A DNA stretch of 64,000 nucleotides from positions 225,432 through 289,431 of the forward strand of contig NZ_KL647033.1 of the NCBI RefSeq assembly GCF_000725485.1, given 5' to 3'. The position numbers and the translations under genes are program-made. The number at the start of each line of letters is the position of its first letter. Positions within the stretch are counted from its first letter, which is position 1. Below the pieces are notes generated by a model. The model had not been told where the DNA came from. It saw only the letters and a program-made list of their open reading frames with translations, and did not search any database. Source of the DNA: Nonomuraea candida. Lineage in GTDB: Bacteria; Actinomycetota; Actinomycetes; Streptosporangiales; Streptosporangiaceae. Of the stretch, positions 57,582-64,000 are shown one piece after another.

Positions 57582-58725
57582 GGGGTTCGCGGCGGCGTAC
57601 CGGCTGCAGCGGGCCCGCTGGCCGCTGTCCGAGCCCGGCCGGCTGCCCGGCTGGCAGCCGGTCCACACCGTGTACGTCCCCGCCGACCGCTTCTCCCCCG
57701 CCACCGTCGCCGAGTGGGGCGACCGGGCGCTGGCCCTGCTCAAGGCGCATCTGCCCGGCCCCGGCGAGCTGGCCGAGGTCTTCGGCACGCCCGCCGGGCT
57801 CGCCGCCGCCGTGCACGAGCGGGTGCTGCGCAAGCTGTCCACCGAGCCCGTCGAGGACCTGCGGATCGACTTCGAGGACGGGTACGGCGCCCGCCCCGGC
57901 CCCGTGGAGGACGAGCACGCGGAGCGGGCCGCCGAGGCGGTCGCCGCGATGCACGCGGCCGGGACGCTGCCCCGGCGGTGGGGGCCGCGGGTGAAGTCGT
58001 TCGCCGACGGGGACCCGGAACGGGCGGTGCGGACGCTGCGCCTGCTCGTCTCGGGGGTGGCGGGGCGGACCGGCGGGCTTCCCCGCGGCTTCGTGGTGAC
58101 CTTTCCCAAGGTGCTGCTGGAGGCGTACCTCGGGCAGTTCGCGGCCGTGCTGGAGGAGCTGGAGACCGAGCTCCGGCCGCCGTCGCCGCTGCGGTTCGAG
58201 ATGCAGGTGGAGGCGCCGCAGACGCTGCCGTTCCTGCGCGCCGACCTGGCCGGGTCGCTGGGCGGGCGGCTGGCCGCCGCGCACTTCGGGGTCTTCGACT
58301 ACACGGCCGCGATCGGGCTGCCGCCGCACGAGCAGCGGCTCGACCATCCGGCCTGCGACCACGCGCGGCACGTGATGCAGACGGCGTTCGCGGGGACGGA
58401 GGTCGAGCTGTCCGACGGCTCGCTGGCCGCCGCCCCCGCCTCCGACCGGACGGACGACGTGCACGCGCTGTGGCGGCGGCACGCCGGGCTGGTCCGCCAC
58501 TCGCTGCGGCACGGGTTCCACCAGGGCTGGGACATGCACCCGTCACACCTGGTGAGCCGGTTCGCCACGGTGTACGCCTTCCATCTGGCGACGTACGACG
58601 CCTATCGGGAGCGGGTGCGGGCCTGGGAGGAGCGGCGCGCGGCGGAGGGCGGGGTCATGGACGAGCCCGCCACCATCCGCACCCTGGCCGCCGCCCTGCA
58701 CCGCGCGGACCACGCCTTGCCGTGA
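57565..58725 (+). CDS. DUF6986-type protein (HpcH/citrate lyase-like)
   Basis: Protein of 386 residues with the aldolase/citrate-lyase beta TIM-barrel texture: LRIDFEDGYG (about 98-107) with Glu/Asp metal-site candidates, VTFPKVLLEAY and RFEMQVEAPQTLPFL. The C-terminal part has HQGWDMHPSHL. Function unknown; an aldolase-like lyase is plausible. GTG start overlaps fprA by 17 bases. Confidence 0.8.
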   Translation: MSAVPEGFAAAYRLQRARWPLSEPGRLPGWQPVHTVYVPADRFSPATVAEWGDRALALLKAHLPGPGELAEVFGTPAGLAAAVHERVLRKLSTEPVEDLRIDFEDGYGARPGPVEDEHAERAAEAVAAMHAAGTLPRRWGPRVKSFADGDPERAVRTLRLLVSGVAGRTGGLPRGFVVTFPKVLLEAYLGQFAAVLEELETELRPPSPLRFEMQVEAPQTLPFLRADLAGSLGGRLAAAHFGVFDYTAAIGLPPHEQRLDHPACDHARHVMQTAFAGTEVELSDGSLAAAPASDRTDDVHALWRRHAGLVRHSLRHGFHQGWDMHPSHLVSRFATVYAFHLATYDAYRERVRAWEERRAAEGGVMDEPATIRTLAAALHRADHALP

Positions 58726-58770
58726 CCCGCCCGGCGAGAGGGCGCCACGGGCTGGGGGCCGGCTCTGCCG

Positions 58771-59451
58771 TCAGTCGCGTTCGACGAGGGAGCGCCACTG
58801 GCGTACCAGGCGCCATTCGACCGGGTCCGACCAGCTCGACCGCACGGCCGAGCCGACGTGGAAGGCGCGGATGCCGTAGTCGAGCAGGACCGGCACGTGC
58901 GCGGGCCGCAGCCCGCCGCCGGCCAGCACGATCGACCCGTCGCCGGCGTCGGCGCGGGCCTTGAGCACCGGCAGGCCGTCGTTCACGCCGGTGGGCGCGC
59001 CGGAGGAGAGCACGGTGGCCAGGTTGGGCAGCAGCCGCACGGCCCGCCAGGCGGCGTGGACGTCGGCGGCGTGATCGACGGCGCGGTGGAACGTCCACGG
59101 CAGCGGGGAGACGGCGTGGATGAGCGCCTCGGTGGCCGCCAGGTCGACGGCGCCGGCCCCGTCCAGGAACCCGAACACGAACCCGGCCGCCCCGGCCTGC
59201 TTCAGCTCCTTGGCGTCACGGCCGAGCCGGGCGAGGACGTCGGGGTCGGCGGCGAAGTTCGCGTCACAGCGCAGCATCACCATCTGGGGCAGCGGGCACT
59301 CGGCGGCGATCGCGGCGACCGTCTCCGGGGAGGGGGTCAGCCCGTCGGCCGCCATGTCGGCCACGACCTCCAGACGGTCGGCTCCGCCCTGTTCGGCGGC
59401 CACGGCGTCGCGCACGTTGAGCGCGATCACCTCGAGCAGGGATCCGGTCAT
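58771..59451 (-). CDS. cutC: CutC family protein
   Basis: TIM-barrel protein of 226 residues from ATG 59451 (MTGSLLEVIALNVRDA). Conserved EVIALNV, GADRLEVVADMAADGLTPS, FTFHRAVD-like TFHRAVDHAADV and VLSSGAPTGVNDGLPVL match CutC. The copper-homeostasis role is disputed; enzymatic substrate unknown. A longer frame to 59520 is less conserved. Confidence 0.9.
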   Translation of the reverse strand: MTGSLLEVIALNVRDAVAAEQGGADRLEVVADMAADGLTPSPETVAAIAAECPLPQMVMLRCDANFAADPDVLARLGRDAKELKQAGAAGFVFGFLDGAGAVDLAATEALIHAVSPLPWTFHRAVDHAADVHAAWRAVRLLPNLATVLSSGAPTGVNDGLPVLKARADAGDGSIVLAGGGLRPAHVPVLLDYGIRAFHVGSAVRSSWSDPVEWRLVRQWRSLVERD

Positions 59452-59535
59452 GGAGGAGAGGTTATCGGGTGATCTGTCCCTTTGCGCCACAATGTGCCCG
59501 GCCGCCTGGCACCCGATCACCTGGCCTGTTCGCTC

Positions 59536-60015
59536 TCAGCCCCAGGTCAGGAAGCGGTAGTGCAGGCCGGTCGAGGACTCCCGCCACTCCCCGGCGGAGT
59601 CCGGCGGGCGGCCGACGTCCGGTGCGTACGTGTCGCCCTCGAAGGGCTCGCGGATCTCGGTGACGACGATGCGGTCCGCGAGGGGCAGCGCCGCGACGTA
59701 GACGGCCGCGCCGCCGATCACCCACACGTCGCCGGAGGCCGCGTCGAGCGCCTGCCGCAGGTCGGGAAACGTCTCCACGCCCTCCTGGGGCGTACGCGAC
59801 AGCACGAGGTTGCGCCTGCCCGGCAGCGGGCGGAACCGGGGCGGCAGCGACTCCCACGTGCGGCGGCCCATGAGCACGGTCGTGCCCTCGGTCAGGGCGC
59901 GGAAGTGCTTCAGGTCCTCCGGCAGGTGCCAGGGCAGCGTGCCGTCGCGGCCGATGACGCCGTTCGCCGACTGCGCCCAGACCAGCCCGATCACACCGGC
60001 CACACGGATGGTCAC
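59536..60015 (-). CDS. dfrA: Dihydrofolate reductase
   Basis: Protein of 159 residues that reduces dihydrofolate with NADPH. Conserved [33 protein letters not shown] and [13 protein letters not shown] start overlaps the thyA stop by 4 bases (GTGA), so the pair is coupled: ThyA consumes methylene-THF and DfrA regenerates THF. Confidence 0.96.
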   Translation of the reverse strand: MTIRVAGVIGLVWAQSANGVIGRDGTLPWHLPEDLKHFRALTEGTTVLMGRRTWESLPPRFRPLPGRRNLVLSRTPQEGVETFPDLRQALDAASGDVWVIGGAAVYVAALPLADRIVVTEIREPFEGDTYAPDVGRPPDSAGEWRESSTGLHYRFLTWG

Positions 60016-60809
60016 ACCGCCACCGGCGCCTTGATGGCGGGGTGGGGGTCGTAGCCGTGGATCGCGATGTGCTCGTAGGTGTAGTCGAACAGGCTGTCGG
60101 CCGGCTTCAGGCTCAGCGTGGGGAACGGCCGCGCCTCGCGGGCGAGCTGGGTGCGGACCTGCTCCTCGTGGTTGTCATAGATGTGGCAGTCGCCCCCGGT
60201 CCAGACGAAGTCGCCGACGCCGAGGCCCACCTGCTCGGCGATCATGTGCGTCAGCAGGGCGTAGCTGGCGATGTTGAACGGCACGCCGAGGAACAGGTCC
60301 GCGCTGCGCTGGTAGAGCTGGCAGGACAGCCTGCCGTCGGCGACGTAGAACTGGAAGAACGCGTGGCAGGGCGGCAGCGCCATGCGCGGGATGTCCGCGA
60401 CGTTCCACGCCGAGACGATGATCCGGCGGGAGTCGGGATTCTCGCGCAGCGTGCGCAGCACCTCGCTGATCTGGTCGATGTGCCCGCCGTCCGGGGTCGG
60501 CCACGACCGCCACTGCACGCCGTAGACCGGGCCGAGGTCGCCGTCCGGCCCCGCCCACTCGTCCCAGATCGTGACGCCGTGGTCGCGCAGCCACGTGACG
60601 TTGCCGTCGCCGCGCAGGAACCACAGCAGCTCGTAGGCGATCGAGCGGAAGTGCACCTTCTTCGTGGTGATCAGCGGGAAGCCGTCGGACAGCCGGTAGC
60701 GCAGCTGGTGGCCGAAGACCGACCGCGTCCCCGTGCCGGTGCGGTCCTCCTTGCGGGCGCCGGTGTCGAGCACGTGGCGGAGCAGGTCTTCGTACTGCGT
60801 GTCGGGCAT
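60012..60809 (-). CDS. thyA: Thymidylate synthase
   Basis: Classical ThyA of 265 residues from ATG 60809. The catalytic Cys148 is in [23 protein letters not shown] and [13 protein letters not shown] are conserved. A frame to 60890 adds 27 nonconserved residues. TAAGCT (minus strand of 60817-60822) lies 7 bases upstream of the ATG, so the message is probably leaderless. Operon thyA-dfrA. Confidence 0.96.
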   Translation of the reverse strand: MPDTQYEDLLRHVLDTGARKEDRTGTGTRSVFGHQLRYRLSDGFPLITTKKVHFRSIAYELLWFLRGDGNVTWLRDHGVTIWDEWAGPDGDLGPVYGVQWRSWPTPDGGHIDQISEVLRTLRENPDSRRIIVSAWNVADIPRMALPPCHAFFQFYVADGRLSCQLYQRSADLFLGVPFNIASYALLTHMIAEQVGLGVGDFVWTGGDCHIYDNHEEQVRTQLAREARPFPTLSLKPADSLFDYTYEHIAIHGYDPHPAIKAPVAV

Positions 60810-60852
60810 GTCCGCAAGCTTAGCCAAGGGCTCCGCACGCCCGCTCCCGTGT

Positions 60853-60970
60853 CGTGTGGCGGGGCCGGCCGGGCCGGTGGGGCCGGTCAAGCGGTCCAGG
60901 CAGTCAGGACAGACAGGCCGGTCAAGCGGTCAGGCCGGTCGGCCAGTCAGGTCGGTCAGGTCGGTCAGGC
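60853..60970. repeat. Microrepeats of GGTCAGGTC / GGCCGGTCAAGCGGTC
   Basis: A run of short GGTCAGG units between thyA and the HAD gene, reaching the HAD stop codon (60965). Confidence 0.7.
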
Positions 60971-61696
60971 GGGCGTGAGGGACAGGCGGGCGGGCAGGTC
61001 GGTGAGGCTTTCGATGCGGGGCACCGTCGCGTCCGCCGCCGGCGACGGCCCGCCGGTGACGAAGTCGATGCCGCGGTCCAGCCAGACGCCGGTGAGCCCG
61101 GCGAGGGCGGCCGCGTTCACGTCGCTCTCCAGCATGTCGCCCACGTTGACGGCGCGGGCGGGGTCCGTACCCATCCAGCGGCACGCGGCGGCGTAGGCGG
61201 CGGGCTTGGCCGCACCCAGCTCGGCCGGGGTCAGGACGGCCTCGAAGTACTCCAGGAGGCCGAAGCGGGCGAGCTTGGCGCGCTGCTGGTCCGGGTCCCC
61301 GTTGGTGAGCACGGCCAGCCGCGGCCCCCCGGGAAGCCCTCTCAGAGCCTCCAGGCACGGCCGCACGTCGGGATAGCACTGCCAGGACTTCTCGAACGGG
61401 GCGAGGTAACGCTCGGCGATCCAGGCGTCCAGCAGCCCGGGATCGTCCGGGACCGGCTCACCCAGCGCCGGCAGGAAGGACCTCAGCCTGCGCCGGTGCT
61501 GCTCGGCGAAGGAGCACTCACCGGCCAGGTACTCGCGCATGTGACGCCCCTCCAGCGTCCACCACAACGCCACCAGCTCCTCGGGGGAGGCCGTCGCGCC
61601 CGGCGCGGCCCGCACGATCCGCCCGATCGTCTCCAGGACCGCACTGCGATGATCGACGAGAGTGCCGTCAAGATCGAAGAAGATCACATCCGCCAT
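60965..61696 (-). CDS. HAD family hydrolase
   Basis: Phosphatase-like protein of 243 residues from ATG 61696 (MADVIFFDLDGTLVDHR). HAD motif I DxDGT with Asp8/Asp10, motif II LAVLTNGD, motif III/IV GAAKPAA and NVGDMLESDV. A four-helix cap lies after motif I. Substrate unknown. The frame to 61747 adds weakly conserved residues. Confidence 0.88.
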   Translation of the reverse strand: MADVIFFDLDGTLVDHRSAVLETIGRIVRAAPGATASPEELVALWWTLEGRHMREYLAGECSFAEQHRRRLRSFLPALGEPVPDDPGLLDAWIAERYLAPFEKSWQCYPDVRPCLEALRGLPGGPRLAVLTNGDPDQQRAKLARFGLLEYFEAVLTPAELGAAKPAAYAAACRWMGTDPARAVNVGDMLESDVNAAALAGLTGVWLDRGIDFVTGGPSPAADATVPRIESLTDLPARLSLTPA

Positions 61697-61816
61697 GCGG
61701 AGATCATCCCGCGCACGCCCACCCTGACACCAGCGGGGCCACGGCACCTTGCACCCCGTGCGGACGGCCTTGTTCCTGTCCCGGCGCGAAGCCCGCTCGT
61801 CTCAGGGGAGTGCGGT

Positions 61817-62344
61817 TCAGGCTTTCCCGTCACCGGACTCGCGTTCGGCGGCCAGTTCCGTCGCGACCTCGAGCTGGTCGAGGGCCGACTGGAGCCGCGC
61901 GCCGGTCGACTTCCCGACCTCGCGCTCCAGTATCGCGATCGCCTGATCACTGAACTCGCCCATGTTGCCGAGCAGCAACGCCGCGTAGTCGAAGTCCTGC
62001 CCGGACAGTCCCTCGACCACCTGATCTATGACCGGGAGCGCGGCCAGCATGCGGCCCCGGCAGTAGTCCTCGATCTCGACGGCCCGGCCTTCTATCACCA
62101 GATGCCCGTCGCGGCCATAACTGCGGAATATCTCATGCAGCAGCAACCAGCCGAAGTCAGGGAGATACGCGCGTGAGCGCAGCTCATCGAGAATCACATC
62201 GGTGACAGCGGCCGCCGACGTATAAAGGTCTCCCTGATTCACAACATGGCCGTACAAAGCACGGAACGCATCCGCCCGTTGCTCGCTTGCACCGTTAAGG
62301 AGTCGCCGCAGGACTGGCGGAACACCTGAGGCGTCACCGCTCAT
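61817..62344 (-). CDS. HEAT-like protein, probable immunity protein
   Basis: Protein of 175 residues from ATG 62344, preceded by GGGAG. An alpha-helical solenoid: VPPVLRRLLNGASEQRADAFRALYGHVVNQGDLY then LPDFGWLLLHEIFR, resembling HEAT-repeat proteins. It lies 54 bp downstream of an RHS toxin on the same strand, the usual place of a cognate immunity gene, and HEAT/ARM-like immunity proteins are known. No cysteine- or metal-based activity. Confidence concerns the immunity role as well as the fold. Confidence 0.6.
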   Translation of the reverse strand: MSGDASGVPPVLRRLLNGASEQRADAFRALYGHVVNQGDLYTSAAAVTDVILDELRSRAYLPDFGWLLLHEIFRSYGRDGHLVIEGRAVEIEDYCRGRMLAALPVIDQVVEGLSGQDFDYAALLLGNMGEFSDQAIAILEREVGKSTGARLQSALDQLEVATELAAERESGDGKA

Positions 62345-62398
62345 CGTTCTAAGCTCCCGCCAGTCCCACATTACGCATACCTGCTTTCTGGCCGACGA

Positions 62399-64000
62399 TT
62401 ACCAGCGCCGATCCGGCGGTACTTGCGACGGGTCGATCCAACCCTGACACCTGGGGCAGAAGTCTGCCTCGTTCATCGTATTCGGGTGTGCCGGGTGCCC
62501 GAACCGGATATTCTCAGGCTTCGACCCCCGGCTGACGAGCTCGTCTCTCGCGAGGTCTTCAGCACAGTGCGTGGAGCCGCCCCTTTCTGAGCGCTTCTTG
62601 CCCACTACCACGTCGCCCGTTACACAATCGACAGCACCAACGATCATAACGTGCTTGCTGCGTTGTGTTTTCGACATGCCTTCTCGGACTTTATCTCTCG
62701 CCCTGTCAGCAATCGCCCAGCATTCCTCGTCCGTATAGCGAGGCGCATCGTTGTGAACGAGAATCGCTTGGCCGCCTGCCACCACATGATAGGTGTGGAA
62801 GTCCTCGACCGTGAGGTTGTGGACGCGCCGCGTGGCAGTGCGGTGCTCTACCGCGCTGACCTGGACGTACGTGCCGGCCGAGGTCTGGAGCCACATGCCG
62901 GGGCGCAGGTCGCCGGCGTTCAGCCAGGTCTGGCGCTTGGGCAGCCAGAACGGGTGTTCGTCGGTCGCGGTGAGGACGTCGCTCTTGCCGTCCACCGTGA
63001 TTGTGATGTCCACCAGGTTCTTGGCGCCCTCGCTGGTGATCAGCGTGGTGACCGGGCGGGCCGCGGTGCGGCCGGTGGACGGGTCGGTGGCCAGGACCTC
63101 CTCGCCGGCCTTGATCTGCTCGATGGGCTTGCGGGAGCCGTCGGCCATCAGGACCAGGGTGCCGGCCACGAAGCTGTTCGGCAGCGCGCAGGTCACACCC
63201 GAGCCCGGTGCGTCCACCGGGACTTCGGGGATGGTGGCGTCGATGACCTGGCCGATCACCTCGTCGGCGATGTCCTCGGCGGCGTTCTCCCCGAGTTCCT
63301 CCACCACGTCCTTGGCGCAGGAGATCAGGCTGCGGCACAGGAGGTCGCCGTCGTAGCCGAAGTCCGGGTCCACACCGCCCATCTCCGCGATGTCGACATC
63401 GTTGAGGATCATCTCGTTCTGTTCCTGCGCGATGTCGTTCTTCTTGCGGGTGGTCGGCTTCGGCTTGGTCGGCGGCTTCTTCGCCGTCTTCTTGGTCGGC
63501 GGCTTCTTTGTGGTCTTCGTAGGCTTCTTGGCCTGCGATTTCTTGGTCTGGGGCTTCTTGGCCTGAGGCCTGTTGACCTGGGGCTTCTTGGCCTGCGGCT
63601 TGCGGATGATCGGCTTGGTCGGCTTCTTGACCTTGGCCCTGACCGTGGGTTTCTTGGTGGTCGACTTCTTCGTCTGTGTCTTCGTGGTCTTCTTGGTCGT
63701 CTGCTTCTTGGTGGTCTTCTTCGTCGTCTTCTTGGTGGCCTGCTTGGTGGCCTTCTTGACCGTCTGCTTCACGGTCTTCTTGACCGTCTGCTTCACGGCC
63801 TGCTTCACCGTCTGCTTGACCACCTGCTTCACGGCCTGCTTGGCCGCCGCCCTGAGGGCCGCCTGGGCCGCCACCCGCACCGCCATCCACAGCAGCGGGA
63901 GGCAGAAGGGGCAGTTGCCGGAGGGGTCGGTGTAGGCGAGGGGGTTGCCGGCGGCGTAGGTGTAGCGGTTGAGGTTGATGGACGGGTACGGGTCGATCGT
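62399..64000 (-). CDS. RHS-repeat protein C-terminus: Lys-rich linker, Hint domain, deaminase-type toxin (partial)
   Basis: C-terminal 533 codons of a gene continuing beyond the right edge; 38 codons before the internal ATG at 63886 are in frame and end an RHS core (NRYTYAAGNPLAYTDPSG). Numbering from that ATG: about 15-150 a Lys/Thr/Pro-rich linker with KQTVKQ-type repeats; about 233-378 a Hint domain (SFVAGTLVLMADGSRKPIEQ, TATDEHPFW, VAGGQAILVHND); about 380-495 a small toxin domain with CAE (441-443) after His440 and CPRC (477-480), the zinc and catalytic pattern of cytidine-deaminase-fold toxins (YwqJ/SCP1.201-like). Probably a secreted or cell-surface toxin against neighbours. The downstream HEAT gene is the likely antidote. 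Confidence 0.85.
   Translation of the reverse strand, partial: TIDPYPSINLNRYTYAAGNPLAYTDPSGNCPFCLPLLWMAVRVAAQAALRAAAKQAVKQVVKQTVKQAVKQTVKKTVKQTVKKATKQATKKTTKKTTKKQTTKKTTKTQTKKSTTKKPTVRAKVKKPTKPIIRKPQAKKPQVNRPQAKKPQTKKSQAKKPTKTTKKPPTKKTAKKPPTKPKPTTRKKNDIAQEQNEMILNDVDIAEMGGVDPDFGYDGDLLCRSLISCAKDVVEELGENAAEDIADEVIGQVIDATIPEVPVDAPGSGVTCALPNSFVAGTLVLMADGSRKPIEQIKAGEEVLATDPSTGRTAARPVTTLITSEGAKNLVDITITVDGKSDVLTATDEHPFWLPKRQTWLNAGDLRPGMWLQTSAGTYVQVSAVEHRTATRRVHNLTVEDFHTYHVVAGGQAILVHNDAPRYTDEECWAIADRARDKVREGMSKTQRSKHVMIVGAVDCVTGDVVVGKKRSERGGSTHCAEDLARDELVSRGSKPENIRFGHPAHPNTMNEADFCPRCQGWIDPSQVPPDRRW

Overview
The window is about 64 kb of very GC-rich DNA with actinobacterial gene order and signals: frequent GTG starts, 4-bp GTGA/ATGA overlaps, several apparently leaderless starts, and clusters such as rimP-nusA-ylxR-infB-DUF503-rbfA-DHH-truB and dapB-M16-pnp-rpsO. 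The protein set (two-component system beside an ABC-2 exporter, ANTAR and GntR regulators, RHS toxin, FprA, LLM oxidoreductase with acyl-CoA ligases) suits a large-genome filamentous actinomycete, perhaps Streptosporangiaceae (Nonomuraea-like). The genus is an inference and was not tested.

Layout. 0-2.6 kb: a TIM-barrel protein of unknown role, a repeat-rich spacer and a DUF402 protein. 2.7-7.1 kb: a NarL-type two-component system divergent from an ABC ATPase and two paralogous permeases. 7.4-10.1 kb: RNase J and dapA on the minus strand. 10.1-19.8 kb: a gene-poor accessory stretch with low-complexity repeat blocks, an IS256-like transposase remnant, five diverged copies of one dispersed element, a GNAT, a HutC-type GntR, a RadC-like protein and two sister regulators each made of two winged helices. 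19.8-28.4 kb: ASCH and R2-like genes, an EamA transporter divergent from a MocR regulator, CGNR and GNAT proteins, menA, an adenosine/adenine deaminase-family enzyme, GAF-ANTAR and GNAT. 28.5-48.2 kb: conserved housekeeping genes, mostly minus strand (dapB, M16 protease, pnp, rpsO, ribF, truB, DHH phosphoesterase, rbfA, infB, ylxR, nusA, rimP, proS), interrupted by a VOC/TetR pair, a TRM11-like methyltransferase and two ferritin-like envelope genes. 48.4-58.7 kb: a membrane protein, acyl-CoA dehydrogenase and an operon of LLM oxidoreductase, PaaK-like protein, acyl-CoA ligase, truncated ligase, fprA and a DUF6986 protein. 58.8-61.7 kb: cutC, dfrA-thyA and a HAD hydrolase. 61.8-64 kb: the C-terminal end of an RHS polymorphic toxin and a probable HEAT-like immunity gene.

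The genes combine into cell-wall lysine/DAP synthesis (dapA, dapB), RNA processing and decay (RNase J, PNPase), translation and ribosome maturation (rimP to truB, rpsO, proS), thymidylate/folate metabolism (thyA-dfrA) and probable acyl-CoA catabolism with its own TetR-type palindrome. The most striking observations are the RHS-Hint-deaminase toxin with its candidate immunity gene, the twin double-winged-helix GntR genes, the MocR/EamA pair whose start codons overlap on opposite strands, and a recurring pattern in which short duplications begin at or span stop codons, often placing extra stop codons in other frames.
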